Shown here one piece after another: positions 7,909 to 17,596 of a stretch of DNA of 64,000 bases. The position numbers were made by a program, and so were the translations under genes. This stretch comes from Shewanella denitrificans OS217. GTDB lineage: Bacteria > Pseudomonadota > Gammaproteobacteria > Enterobacterales > Shewanellaceae. The DNA lies in contig NC_007954.1 of assembly GCF_000013765.1 (NCBI RefSeq), positions 4,481,907 through 4,545,906 on the forward strand, given 5' to 3'. Under the pieces are notes generated by a model. It was not told the origin of the DNA. It worked only from the letters and a program-made list of their open reading frames with translations, and searched no databases. The first letter of the stretch is position 1, and each line of letters opens with the position of its first letter.

Positions 7909-10900
7909 TACAGCTCCTTAGTCGATTGTAAAACGTTCAGTAACATTGATGGCAAATCTGGATGAGTGACAATCCCGAAGTGATCCCCTGTAATCCTAAT
8001 CTCTTCAACATCGCCAAACTCAGACCAAGCATCTCCCGCCGGGCCTCGAGTCACAATACTGTGCTCGGCATTAATCAGCGTCATCTCACCCAGAGGGTCC
8101 CCCCAACTTGGTGTCATTTTCAACTGTGCACGAGTCAGTTTTAGTAGATTCAGCCACAAGCCTACACCTGAAGTATCGCCGTGAGCTTGTTGCTCGCCCA
8201 AAAGCTGTAGTAACTCATCTAGCCCAGCTCGAGGAGGTAATGAAAAGTCCAATGACATCACTGCCAGCTTGTTGTATACCTGTTCGGCAATAAAACGCTC
8301 GACATTTTGCGGTTCACTCAACTTGACATAGCTGTCCAGTAGTACCAACTTTGCCTCACCAAAGACCCGTCGCCTCAATTGAGCCCCGAGCCAACCGCCC
8401 ATCGAATGGCCAACCAACATAACCGGCCTTCGCGGCAAAGCTTTAACCGCCTGCAGGGCATAATCCATCCATTGTTCGAAGCTCACAGGAATATGACCGA
8501 ATTGCAATCCCGGAGCCTGTAAAGCATAAACACTATTTTCGGGAAAATGACTGGCCAATGCGATAAAGTCCCCCGCGACACCGCCAGCGCCAGGGATACA
8601 GAGCACAACTGGCAATTTATCGGATCGACTCAGGCACACCACTGCATCCGTGGTTTCACTCTTACCTTGATCGATAAGCTCCGCAAGCCCATTAATATCG
8701 CTATTTGCAAGCAACTGCTGCAGCGCGATATCAACACCAAACCTTGCACTTATCAACGAAAGCAGTTGTAGTGCTTGAAGCGAATCACCACCAAGATCAT
8801 AAAAGCTTTCATCACCTGATTTTGGCGTTTGACCGAGCACCTGCGCAATCAGAACGGCAAGCTTCAACGCCGTACCACTGAGTGTCGTGTTAGTTTCAAG
8901 TCCATTTTCAGCTAGTAAAATCAGTGCCTTGCTGTCAACTTTACCATTGGCTGTCAAAGGTATCTGATCTACCACTATGATACGGTTGGCAACCATATAA
9001 TGTGGCAGCTCTGATCTCATACTTGCGAGTGTTCGCTTCGCGACTCCAGTAACTTCAGTCGAAGCAACCACAAAGGCCAGCAACAAATCTCGCTGTTTAA
9101 TTCGATTATAAAGCACTACTGCTTCATGAATATCTTCCCTTGATTCCAAAAAGTGCTGAACCGCATCCAACTCAACCCGATATCCACGGATCTTGACCTG
9201 GGCATCGCTACGGCCCACGAACCACAAGGTGCCGTCTGGAAGCCATTTGACGATATCGCCAGTGTGGTACATCAGCTCACCATCGATGCCCTCGATAAAT
9301 GCCTCTGTGGTTTTTTCTTCATTGAAAAGGTAACCATTAGCTAACCTCTCACCTGTAATATACAAGATGCCTTCCACACCCGCGGGTACAGGCTTTCCTT
9401 GTAAATCTAGCACTAAAAAACCATTACCCTCGGTAGGCATACCCAAGGACACCTTCACATCGTTAAACCCAGCAGAAATAGGAAAGACCGATGCTGTAAT
9501 AGTCGCTTCTGTCGGACCATAAACGTTGAATAGCTGCAATTTTTGCGGTAACTGCATCTGCTGCCATGCTTTGATAACCGAAAGTGGCATAGATTCACCG
9601 CCGAGCAGTACCATGCGCAAAGGACTATCCAACCAAGCTTGCTTTTGCTTAGCATCAGCACGCATCAACCATTGGAAATACACAGGGGGTAAGTCGGCAA
9701 CAGTGACACCACTTACAGCAACTTGTGGTAAAAACTCTGCCATGGACCAAATTTTCTCAGGAATGACCACACAAGCACCCACACTTAACGGCGCGATCAC
9801 TTGTTCTAGCGTAATATCTGCACCCGTTGAGGCAAACCACAAGACACGATCATCAGTAGTAAGTGACAATGTCCGTGCCATTGCTCGGCTATGGGCCTGT
9901 AACGAATGTAAGGATAAAACCACCCCTTTGGGCTTCCCAGTCGTACCCGAGGTAAACATAACTATTGCAGCACTCTCACTCGGAGTGTGTAACGGCGACT
10001 TGTAACCCAACACAATATCACTTTGATCTTGCGATGAAATAACCTGATATCCGAATGTCTGTGGCTGTTCGCTGACAATATAAGCCGCATCGGCGTGCTC
10101 AACAATGCTCTGTTGACGTAACGGATCGGCATCCACCGGCAGTGGAATTACCACTAACTCTTTACGCATACAGGCCAATAGCCAAACGACAAACTCAACC
10201 GACTTAGATAAATGAAGTAAGATCCTAGTCCCACGCTCTATAGCCAAAGATTGCACCAAGGTTTCGACTAACGCATTCAATTCACCGTGGCTCACCCGCC
10301 TTTCACCCATCATCAATGCGATTGCATTCAGATCTATGGGTAAAGCCATTTCTTCAATGATGGTTGAAACCTTATTCAAAGCCTCGAGTTCATGTCGTTC
10401 ATCGGGAAACAATGTTTGCCATCGAGGTAAAGGCAACTTTTGTTGTTTCAGAATGTGTAAACACAAGGCATCGACAACTGCGACATAGCGTAAAACGCTT
10501 TGTTGAGAATGCTGTCGACCATCAAATCCCACTTGAAATCGTAACTGCCTTGTTTTCACTGATACGCCACAATCGATAGTCAGTGGAAAATTCACGCTTT
10601 CAAAAACAGTGCTATCGATAAGCGGTAAACCTTCATTGAATAAACCATCGTACACGTGAAAATCAGTGTAATTAAACAATACCGACTGAAATGATAAACC
10701 ACTGAGCTTCTGGATCTCATCTGTAGGTAGGGCACGGTATGCCATGATTTGCCGGTCCAAGGTCACAACTTGGTCGAGCACACTCGACCAAGTCTCGCTC
10801 GTAAGATTAATATCAAAGGGCAAAGAGTTTAAAAATAATCCCAATTGAACATCGCCACCAGCAACATCCAATCGATTATGGTACACCACAGTAGTGTTAA

Positions 10901-13900
10901 CCCGCGTCTTATGGGTCAATATTGAAAGTGCTTTTAAGTGTATCGCCAACATCAATTGTCGCACGGTAACCCCAGCAACTTTGGCTTCAGCCATGAGTGC
11001 ATCTGAGTTTTGTTCAAAAGACTGACAAGGTATATGAGTAAACCCCGCATCTACCGGTAGCGCCTGCCTTGCCACCGATGGCAATTCACTGACCTGCGCC
11101 CCATCAAGCAATGCCTGCCAAAATTGACGATGAGATCCATCCTTCAGTGCGGCCAATTCAGCAAAAACATAATCTCGGTAATGACCATTGTTGCCCGCGA
11201 GTATGGAATAAGGCTTTTCCTCAACGGCAAAAAAATAACGTTTGATTAGTTCGGTATTGAAGTTAGCTACAGACCAACCGTCGAATAAAGCGTGATGAAA
11301 GCTTAACGTCAGCTGCTCACTCCCATCGTCGAAGCGGTGTAAAAATAAACGATATAGCAGTGGATCATGGTAATCGAAACCATTGGCGATCTCGATGTTG
11401 ACAAACTCCCTATATTGCTCCAGTGCCAGCTCAATATCGCCACCTAAGTCATGTACCTGCAGTGGAACATCTGGATTAGCAACAACCCCTTGCAACAACC
11501 TTTCTGCTCCTTTGATGAGACGAGTTCGCAATACTGGGTGTATTACCATCATATCCTTAAGCACACGATGCAAGGTATTAACATCAAAGTGCATTTGCAG
11601 ACGATAGCCGAATACATCGTGATAAACACCCGCTGTTGCATCTAATTCACTGTGATAACACATCCCTTGCTGTAAACGAGTCAGTGGATAAACCATCTCA
11701 AACTCACCACCCGCCAGTTGCTGCTCAGCATTGCTCAGGTATATAAGCTGATCTGGCACCACAACCTCTGTCCCAGAGGGCGGTTTCTCTACCAGCGCCA
11801 ACAGCCTGCTCGGTGTCAATTCACGGTAAATATCAGCAACACTAAAATGTATTCCCTGTTCGCGGGCATCAATGACAAGGCGGATGCAAGAGATGGAATC
11901 CAGCCCCAAGGTAAACAAATTATCGTCGGCAGCGATGGAATGAATTCCAAGCACATTCGCGATAACAGCATAGATAGGATGATCCAACATAGGCGCATTC
12001 TGTACAGAAGAGCTTTGCTGTTGCCGCTTATATTCACTCAACAACCACTTGATGTCGGCTTTACCGTTATTGGTTTGCGGAATATGCTCAATTGGATGGC
12101 AGATTGCAGGGATCATGTAAGGGGGTAATCTTTTGGCCAACTCATGTTTGATAACCGAAGCCACGAATAATTCCGCCACCTGAGGGATAACAAAAGCAAT
12201 AAGTTTATCACCAGCACCGATATCACTTACGGTAACGACTGCTGTTTTCACGGCATCCAGAGACATCAGTTGTTGCCTCACTTCTTCAAGCTCGATTCGA
12301 TAGCCGCGGATCTTGACTTGATCGTCCTTACGTCCGAGGTAAACAAGTTGCCCATCATTATCGAGTCGAGCAAAATCACCACTGCGATAGAGTCGGCCTG
12401 CAGTCGTATGAGTAACAAATCGCTGTGCCGTCATTTCAGGCTTACCGAAATACTCCCGCGCCACACCAGGTCCACCGATATACAACTCCCCCTTAGTACC
12501 TTCCGGCAAAGGAAGCCCGTCACTACCGAGCAAGTAAACGTCAAGATCTGACAAAGGTAAACCTATGATGCTGCGGGCCTGCTTACAATCGCCAGCTTTT
12601 ACTGTGTAATGAGTCACATGGACAGTCGTTTCAGTAATGCCGTACATATTGACTAGCTTGACCCTATCGGCATCATAACGCTGCTGCCAAGATGCCAAAC
12701 GTGGCAAAGACAGTGCCTCACCACCAAATACAACATAACGCAGCTCACTCAGCGGCTCATCGACTTGGTTATCGGCATCAATGAGATTGTAAAATGCCGA
12801 AGGTGTCTGATTAAGAATGCTGACTTTGTTTTCCAGCAAGAAACGATGGAACAGTGCAGGTTGCAACAAGCATTCGTCCGGGACTATCGCCACCGCCCCC
12901 CCTGTCAACCAAGGGCCAAAAATCTCCCACACGGAAAAATCAAAAGCAAAGGAATGGAACAAGCACCACACATCGTCAGCATTAAAGTCAAAAGCATTCA
13001 TCGCAGCCCCCACTAACCGCACTAAGTTGTGGTGCTCTACCACCACTCCTTTTGGCAAGCCTGTGGAGCCTGACGTATAAATAATGTATGCCGCATCATG
13101 CGGTTCAATATTAACCGCTGGAGCCCTGTCTTCATACTGTTGAGTTTGTGCAGTCAATTTGGCAATGTCGATCACGTTAACGTCACCATGCTGCCAATCT
13201 TGATCGCACAATACCCACTGTGCACCGCTATCAGTACAAATATGGTTAATACGCTTGGCAGGGGCTTTGGGATCTACCGGCACATAAACCCCACCGACTT
13301 TAATAATCGCCAAGATACCACAGAGCAAATCAAGGCCGCGAGTAAGTGAAATAATCACTTTTGTTTCACGCGTTACGCCCATTGCCGCCAAGCCTTGCGC
13401 CAACTGATTGGCTTTGCAGTTCAGCTCACGATAACTTAGCCAGTTGTCGCCAAACCCGGCGGCCTTGCGATCAGCAAATTGCGCAACACTATGCTGCCAA
13501 ATATCAGTGATGGTCCGATTACGCCAGTGGGCCTGAACAGATGCTGTCGACCCTTTGAGTCGATTAAGAGGGGCATGATGGTACTTAGCCAATAATGTCT
13601 TACTCAACTGATCAAATAAACAAGCACCTCCACTATCCAACAACTCCAATATCATCAACCAATGCTGCTGCATTTGTCGGATATGTTGTTCACTAAACAG
13701 TGAACTATCGTATTCCCATTCCAATTGCAGCTGCCGACCATCGCTTTGACAATTCAGCATTAAAGGATATTTCACAGCCCTAGTTTCAGCGGCAAGAAAA
13801 TGGAGTTGAGCTTTGCCACCAGCCAACTCTATGACCGATTGAGGTAGAGTTTGCTGAACAATGACAGCTTTAATAGGAGGTAATGCACCGTGATTTTGGC

Positions 13901-15035
13901 TTAAACACCAGCGGTTAGCATTGTCATAGCTTAACGCCGTATGCGCCTGCGCCTGCATAAAGGCATCACGACTGGCTGACAGATAATCTGCAACTTCGCC
14001 ACCAAGTTTCAACTCACACTGGATCGCCAACATTTGTACAAAATGGCCAATATACTCATGCTGCTCGGAAGTGCGTCGATCGGCAGGAGTGAACAATAAA
14101 AATCGACGACTGTCGCTATAAATACCGATAACTAGCGCCGTGATAGCGCTCTGCAGCGCAAACGGACTCATCTGATGCTTTTGCGCTAATCTGTTGAGCT
14201 GTGCAAAATGGGATGCGCTTAAATATTCACGATGAAGTAGCGCCATACCAGAGCCGTTGCTGCTACCTCCAAAAGTCTGTTGCCAATCAAGCGTTTCAAA
14301 GCCATTGATATGCTCAACATAGGTCGCCATATCCACCTGATTTGAGTGGACCTGGGGTAGCCAAGATGCTGTTGCAGGTATTAAATTTAGACTTGCTACG
14401 TTTTGACAAAGGTACTGACGAACATCTTTAACCAATAATTGCAGTGAGTGACCATCAAATACCAAATGATGAAAGACTAGCGACACAAAACGCTTATTAT
14501 CTGCGGTTTCTACCCAATCGAAGCGATATAACGGACCGTTTTGCAAGTCAAACGGAGCCGTCCTAAATGCGTCAAGATTCGCTTGTTGTCTATGATGGCC
14601 GACAACGACTGCAACAAAGGGGTCAAATTGAGCATAAAGTTTCCCCTTATGCATAACAAAGCGACTTTGTAACCGAGTGTGACGTTGCACTAAAGTTTCG
14701 GCCCAAACTTTAAAGTCACTAAAGTCCAACTCACCAACTAATTCAAATTGCAGGGCGATATTAAACGCAGAATTTTGCTCAGCGATTTGTTGACGGTAAA
14801 GTAACAATTGCTGTACATCGGCTCTTATAGGTACTCGTTGTGGTGCCGTTCCAAGTAAGTGAAAATAGTCGACAAGCTCAGATTTCAACGCTTTAACCTG
14901 AACCAACAAAGGTGTACTATCACCTTGACCATAATGCTGAAACGATAGGCCACCTTGCCCATTCAGACTCAAAGCCATGCCTTGCTCGGCACAATGTTGC
15001 AATAAGTCTGCTGCCTTATACAGGCTATCGTTCAT
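7899..15035 (-). CDS. Two-module nonribosomal peptide synthetase (docking-C-A-T-C-A-T-TE)
   Basis: The protein has 2378 residues. Order: TubC-like docking domain (about 1-62); condensation domain 1 with HHLVFDG near 190; adenylation domain 1 (about 510-1000) with YTSGSTGLPKG, NMYGITETT, YRSGD and NGKAD; carrier 1 with LGLDSIS near 1043; condensation domain 2 with HHALFDG near 1245; adenylation domain 2 with FTSGTTGKPKG near 1695, VYGPTEAT and NGKVD; carrier 2 with LGGDSLQ near 2080; thioesterase with GHSMGG near 2207 and a GDHFG histidine near the end. Specificity positions read by alignment to GrsA: A1 gives D-F-W-N-V-G-M-V-H-K, the threonine code with one conservative change. A2 gives D-I-E-D-L-G-V-I-T-K, which I cannot match; the acidic positions may favour a basic substrate. 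No epimerase or methylase domain is present. The docking domain and first C domain imply an acceptor for something delivered by the free carrier just upstream. TE releases the peptide by hydrolysis or cyclisation. Confidence 0.95.
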   Translation of the reverse strand: MNDSLYKAADLLQHCAEQGMALSLNGQGGLSFQHYGQGDSTPLLVQVKALKSELVDYFHLLGTAPQRVPIRADVQQLLLYRQQIAEQNSAFNIALQFELVGELDFSDFKVWAETLVQRHTRLQSRFVMHKGKLYAQFDPFVAVVVGHHRQQANLDAFRTAPFDLQNGPLYRFDWVETADNKRFVSLVFHHLVFDGHSLQLLVKDVRQYLCQNVASLNLIPATASWLPQVHSNQVDMATYVEHINGFETLDWQQTFGGSSNGSGMALLHREYLSASHFAQLNRLAQKHQMSPFALQSAITALVIGIYSDSRRFLLFTPADRRTSEQHEYIGHFVQMLAIQCELKLGGEVADYLSASRDAFMQAQAHTALSYDNANRWCLSQNHGALPPIKAVIVQQTLPQSVIELAGGKAQLHFLAAETRAVKYPLMLNCQSDGRQLQLEWEYDSSLFSEQHIRQMQQHWLMILELLDSGGACLFDQLSKTLLAKYHHAPLNRLKGSTASVQAHWRNRTITDIWQHSVAQFADRKAAGFGDNWLSYRELNCKANQLAQGLAAMGVTRETKVIISLTRGLDLLCGILAIIKVGGVYVPVDPKAPAKRINHICTDSGAQWVLCDQDWQHGDVNVIDIAKLTAQTQQYEDRAPAVNIEPHDAAYIIYTSGSTGLPKGVVVEHHNLVRLVGAAMNAFDFNADDVWCLFHSFAFDFSVWEIFGPWLTGGAVAIVPDECLLQPALFHRFLLENKVSILNQTPSAFYNLIDADNQVDEPLSELRYVVFGGEALSLPRLASWQQRYDADRVKLVNMYGITETTVHVTHYTVKAGDCKQARSIIGLPLSDLDVYLLGSDGLPLPEGTKGELYIGGPGVAREYFGKPEMTAQRFVTHTTAGRLYRSGDFARLDNDGQLVYLGRKDDQVKIRGYRIELEEVRQQLMSLDAVKTAVVTVSDIGAGDKLIAFVIPQVAELFVASVIKHELAKRLPPYMIPAICHPIEHIPQTNNGKADIKWLLSEYKRQQQSSSVQNAPMLDHPIYAVIANVLGIHSIAADDNLFTLGLDSISCIRLVIDAREQGIHFSVADIYRELTPSRLLALVEKPPSGTEVVVPDQLIYLSNAEQQLAGGEFEMVYPLTRLQQGMCYHSELDATAGVYHDVFGYRLQMHFDVNTLHRVLKDMMVIHPVLRTRLIKGAERLLQGVVANPDVPLQVHDLGGDIELALEQYREFVNIEIANGFDYHDPLLYRLFLHRFDDGSEQLTLSFHHALFDGWSVANFNTELIKRYFFAVEEKPYSILAGNNGHYRDYVFAELAALKDGSHRQFWQALLDGAQVSELPSVARQALPVDAGFTHIPCQSFEQNSDALMAEAKVAGVTVRQLMLAIHLKALSILTHKTRVNTTVVYHNRLDVAGGDVQLGLFLNSLPFDINLTSETWSSVLDQVVTLDRQIMAYRALPTDEIQKLSGLSFQSVLFNYTDFHVYDGLFNEGLPLIDSTVFESVNFPLTIDCGVSVKTRQLRFQVGFDGRQHSQQSVLRYVAVVDALCLHILKQQKLPLPRWQTLFPDERHELEALNKVSTIIEEMALPIDLNAIALMMGERRVSHGELNALVETLVQSLAIERGTRILLHLSKSVEFVVWLLACMRKELVVIPLPVDADPLRQQSIVEHADAAYIVSEQPQTFGYQVISSQDQSDIVLGYKSPLHTPSESAAIVMFTSGTTGKPKGVVLSLHSLQAHSRAMARTLSLTTDDRVLWFASTGADITLEQVIAPLSVGACVVIPEKIWSMAEFLPQVAVSGVTVADLPPVYFQWLMRADAKQKQAWLDSPLRMVLLGGESMPLSVIKAWQQMQLPQKLQLFNVYGPTEATITASVFPISAGFNDVKVSLGMPTEGNGFLVLDLQGKPVPAGVEGILYITGERLANGYLFNEEKTTEAFIEGIDGELMYHTGDIVKWLPDGTLWFVGRSDAQVKIRGYRVELDAVQHFLESREDIHEAVVLYNRIKQRDLLLAFVVASTEVTGVAKRTLASMRSELPHYMVANRIIVVDQIPLTANGKVDSKALILLAENGLETNTTLSGTALKLAVLIAQVLGQTPKSGDESFYDLGGDSLQALQLLSLISARFGVDIALQQLLANSDINGLAELIDQGKSETTDAVVCLSRSDKLPVVLCIPGAGGVAGDFIALASHFPENSVYALQAPGLQFGHIPVSFEQWMDYALQAVKALPRRPVMLVGHSMGGWLGAQLRRRVFGEAKLVLLDSYVKLSEPQNVERFIAEQVYNKLAVMSLDFSLPPRAGLDELLQLLGEQQAHGDTSGVGLWLNLLKLTRAQLKMTPSWGDPLGEMTLINAEHSIVTRGPAGDAWSEFGDVEEIRITGDHFGIVTHPDLPSMLLNVLQSTKELYCR

Positions 15036-15037
15036 AA

Positions 15038-15280
15038 TCAGATATCCCCGAAAGTCACATTTAGAGCAAATTGCGGCAATAGTGCCGCCAATTGTCGAAT
15101 GCTACTGACCTGATAAAGTTGCTCTAAAGGAATGCTACAAGCCGTTTTCGCTTCGATTTGAGCCTTAAAATGCATCAGCTGCAGCGATGAGCCAGGAATG
15201 CTGATAAACGGTGTATCCGCTTCGACCGGATATTGAAATACTTGCTGTGCAGTCTCGAGCAAAACGCTTGTCATATCCAT
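15038..15280 (-). CDS. Free-standing acyl/peptidyl carrier protein
   Basis: The 80-residue protein has the helix pattern of a phosphopantetheine carrier domain. The likely modified serine is in SIPGSSLQLMHF, where the usual LGxxSL reads IPGSSL, and the final helix is SSIRQLAALLPQF. It ends 2 bp before the NRPS start. It probably carries the starter group loaded by the adjacent AMP-ligase and donates it to the first condensation domain. The departure from the usual GGDS/GxDS core makes the exact serine uncertain. Confidence 0.7.
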   Translation of the reverse strand: MDMTSVLLETAQQVFQYPVEADTPFISIPGSSLQLMHFKAQIEAKTACSIPLEQLYQVSSIRQLAALLPQFALNVTFGDI

Positions 15281-15316
15281 TGATTTACCTCTTATATCTC
15301 ACTGTGACACCCAAAC

Positions 15317-17596
15317 CTAGCGGCTGGGTGAAAATTCAAAAGTCTGTTGTGTTTCGCCACCCAAGAACGGCAACCATTTTTGTTCAAGCCATCGCTGATG
15401 TCCCATGGAATAATGTTCGGACAACGGATGGCCAGATTGCCCACCCGGCATAGCCACCAATGCCAAATGCTCTTGACCAGGGCTAACGCTATAACGAATG
15501 GATGCACCGAAACGCGGCTCATTGATCGCCGGCATAAACTGATCCCCAGCCTGTTCTTGCGGAGCCATATTGAACACACTATCCAGCGGCCACAGCGGTA
15601 ATCCTAGAGGATGATTCATACGTAAACGGTTTTGCCAGCCCCAACGTAACTTTTCTTCATCATCATGTTCTTTCAATAATGTCTGATAGCTCGACAGTAA
15701 TACCCCATAGAGATAGTCATCCAGTTTTTCAGCACCAAATAATCCGGCCTGCTCAGTGTCAATAGCAGTCCAAACTGTCTGCTCGACGTTGCTATTAATC
15801 CGTCGGAAAGATTTGATAAGCTCAGGCTGTTGCAACTGCGCCAAGAAGGGTTGATAAAAATCGGCAATCGACTGGTTACGAGCAGCACGAGTGAGAGTGT
15901 AGGCCACAGAGTCTTTCGATGCATGGCCATCCCAATCTCCCATCAAACGCTGCAAATCATCATCAGGTTGAGCTTGAGCTTCAAGGGCTTGGGTCAAACG
16001 CCTATGCCAACGAGCTAGCATCAACGCCCGATTGTCAAATTGGATAGCGGCTACACTTTTTACGTCTGCCTTATGCAATCGCACCAATGATTCGTGGATC
16101 TGCCACGCTCGGGCGCCATTGAGGAAATCGTCTTCTCCAATAGTTGGCCAGTCGGACTTCTCATACATACGGTTGTTCGCAGACCAGATAAATCCGGACT
16201 TGGGATCAATCAACTGCGGATAATTCTCGGCCTCAACCCAAGTCCAAGGTCCGTGTTCGGCGGCAGTAGTTGCAAACCTAGCCTTGTCTCGTTGAGGTAA
16301 AGGACCAATAATCGTCCAACCTATATGTCCTTGAGAGTCTGCTACCAACAGGTTTTGTGGCGGCACTCCTATACTGGGTGCAAGTGCTATTATCTGCTCT
16401 ACTGAACGGGCTTGCTCAAACGCCAATAGGTTTAAATTAACCGCTCTGTCGGTATGAGCCAACCATTTCACCGCATAGCCACCGTCAGGTAATATTGGCC
16501 CAAATCGAGTATGCTTGATGGTTAATTGCTCCACCGCTTCGCCAACTTTAATGTCTTCAATTTCTTCACGATCTACGACCACTTTGTCGTCGACCACAGT
16601 AAGGTCACTCCAATTGCCATAACTGTTGGTCAGCCCCCAACTGACAAAACCATTCGAGCCAGCCACCACCAAAGGCATTCCTGGTAACGTCACACCTGTA
16701 ATGCGATGTTCGCCAATACTCAAGCCCAAGCGATACCACTGATTTGGTAAGTAAAGACCCAGATGAATATCGTTGGAAAGAATGGCTCTACCATCTGCAG
16801 TATGGGCACCTGATACCACCCAACTACTGCTACCATGAGCAGGTTCCGTCTCTCCCAATTCAGCATTTCCCTGACTTGTCTCGCCCTTTTTCAACTGCCT
16901 ATATAAGGAACTTAAATCATATGGTACAGCTTGGTTTTCGCCGATCACTGGAGAGTCGAATTCTGTATGATTAGGTAACAACAAGGCATAATCCTGAGGA
17001 AAACGGTCATGGATCAAGGTTCGCAGCAATTTTTTATCGCCGTTGCCGTCTTGTAAACCAAAATACATGGCGTAGACCACCAGCAATGAATCTACAGCCG
17101 TCCAGGGTTCGGGTTGCTGCATCAACATCAGATACTCAGGTGGCCGCACTCTAAGCGCAGCTAGACCAGCATTGACGCCTTTAACATAAATATCAAGTAA
17201 CTGTTGTTGGGCTGCTGGTAAGAGAGAAAGTTGATGAGCCGCACGTTTGCGAAACTGATGCAGCCGTGATGTTTTATCCATATCAAGCGCACGAGCACCA
17301 AATAACACCGATAACTCACCAGCCCCACGACGTCGTAACAAATCCATCTGAAAGTAACGTGACTGACCATGCAAATAACCAGTAACCCAAGCCCCATCAG
17401 CACGATTTTCCGCTTTGATATGAGGTACGCCGTATTCATCCATATCGACCAAAACCTGACTTTGCAAATCAGGATGGGCCACCTTGGACTCATTAAGCGG
17501 CACACTTAAACTCAGTGCGACCCAAATGCCGGCTATAGCCAATAGCAACAACAAAAGTAATATTTTAACAACTAGCCAAATACGGGAAGCCATCAT
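15317..17596 (-). CDS. Penicillin-acylase family N-terminal-nucleophile hydrolase
   Basis: The protein has 759 residues. A hydrophobic segment at about 5-30 is an uncleaved anchor or signal peptide and places the enzyme in the periplasm. The family self-cleaves at a Gly-Ser pair: HGSSSWVVSG gives Gly255/Ser256, with Ser256 as the expected nucleophile. Further family marks are DMDEYGVPHIKAEN, SNDIHLGLYLPNQWY, LPGMPLVVAGSNG and WSANNRM. Known relatives include penicillin G acylase, AHL acylases and PvdQ, which strips a fatty acyl chain from a siderophore precursor. Its ATG overlaps the stop of the AMP-ligase gene (ATGA). In this cluster I infer removal of an acyl cap from the peptide in the periplasm; a resistance or signal-quenching role is also possible. 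Confidence 0.88.
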   Translation of the reverse strand: MMASRIWLVVKILLLLLLLAIAGIWVALSLSVPLNESKVAHPDLQSQVLVDMDEYGVPHIKAENRADGAWVTGYLHGQSRYFQMDLLRRRGAGELSVLFGARALDMDKTSRLHQFRKRAAHQLSLLPAAQQQLLDIYVKGVNAGLAALRVRPPEYLMLMQQPEPWTAVDSLLVVYAMYFGLQDGNGDKKLLRTLIHDRFPQDYALLLPNHTEFDSPVIGENQAVPYDLSSLYRQLKKGETSQGNAELGETEPAHGSSSWVVSGAHTADGRAILSNDIHLGLYLPNQWYRLGLSIGEHRITGVTLPGMPLVVAGSNGFVSWGLTNSYGNWSDLTVVDDKVVVDREEIEDIKVGEAVEQLTIKHTRFGPILPDGGYAVKWLAHTDRAVNLNLLAFEQARSVEQIIALAPSIGVPPQNLLVADSQGHIGWTIIGPLPQRDKARFATTAAEHGPWTWVEAENYPQLIDPKSGFIWSANNRMYEKSDWPTIGEDDFLNGARAWQIHESLVRLHKADVKSVAAIQFDNRALMLARWHRRLTQALEAQAQPDDDLQRLMGDWDGHASKDSVAYTLTRAARNQSIADFYQPFLAQLQQPELIKSFRRINSNVEQTVWTAIDTEQAGLFGAEKLDDYLYGVLLSSYQTLLKEHDDEEKLRWGWQNRLRMNHPLGLPLWPLDSVFNMAPQEQAGDQFMPAINEPRFGASIRYSVSPGQEHLALVAMPGGQSGHPLSEHYSMGHQRWLEQKWLPFLGGETQQTFEFSPSR

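Noticed and set aside
9526..10005. A 159-codon rightward ORF inside the NRPS gene
   Set aside because: It lies antisense to the A2 domain, whose motifs are intact on the other strand; no homology or start signal supports it.
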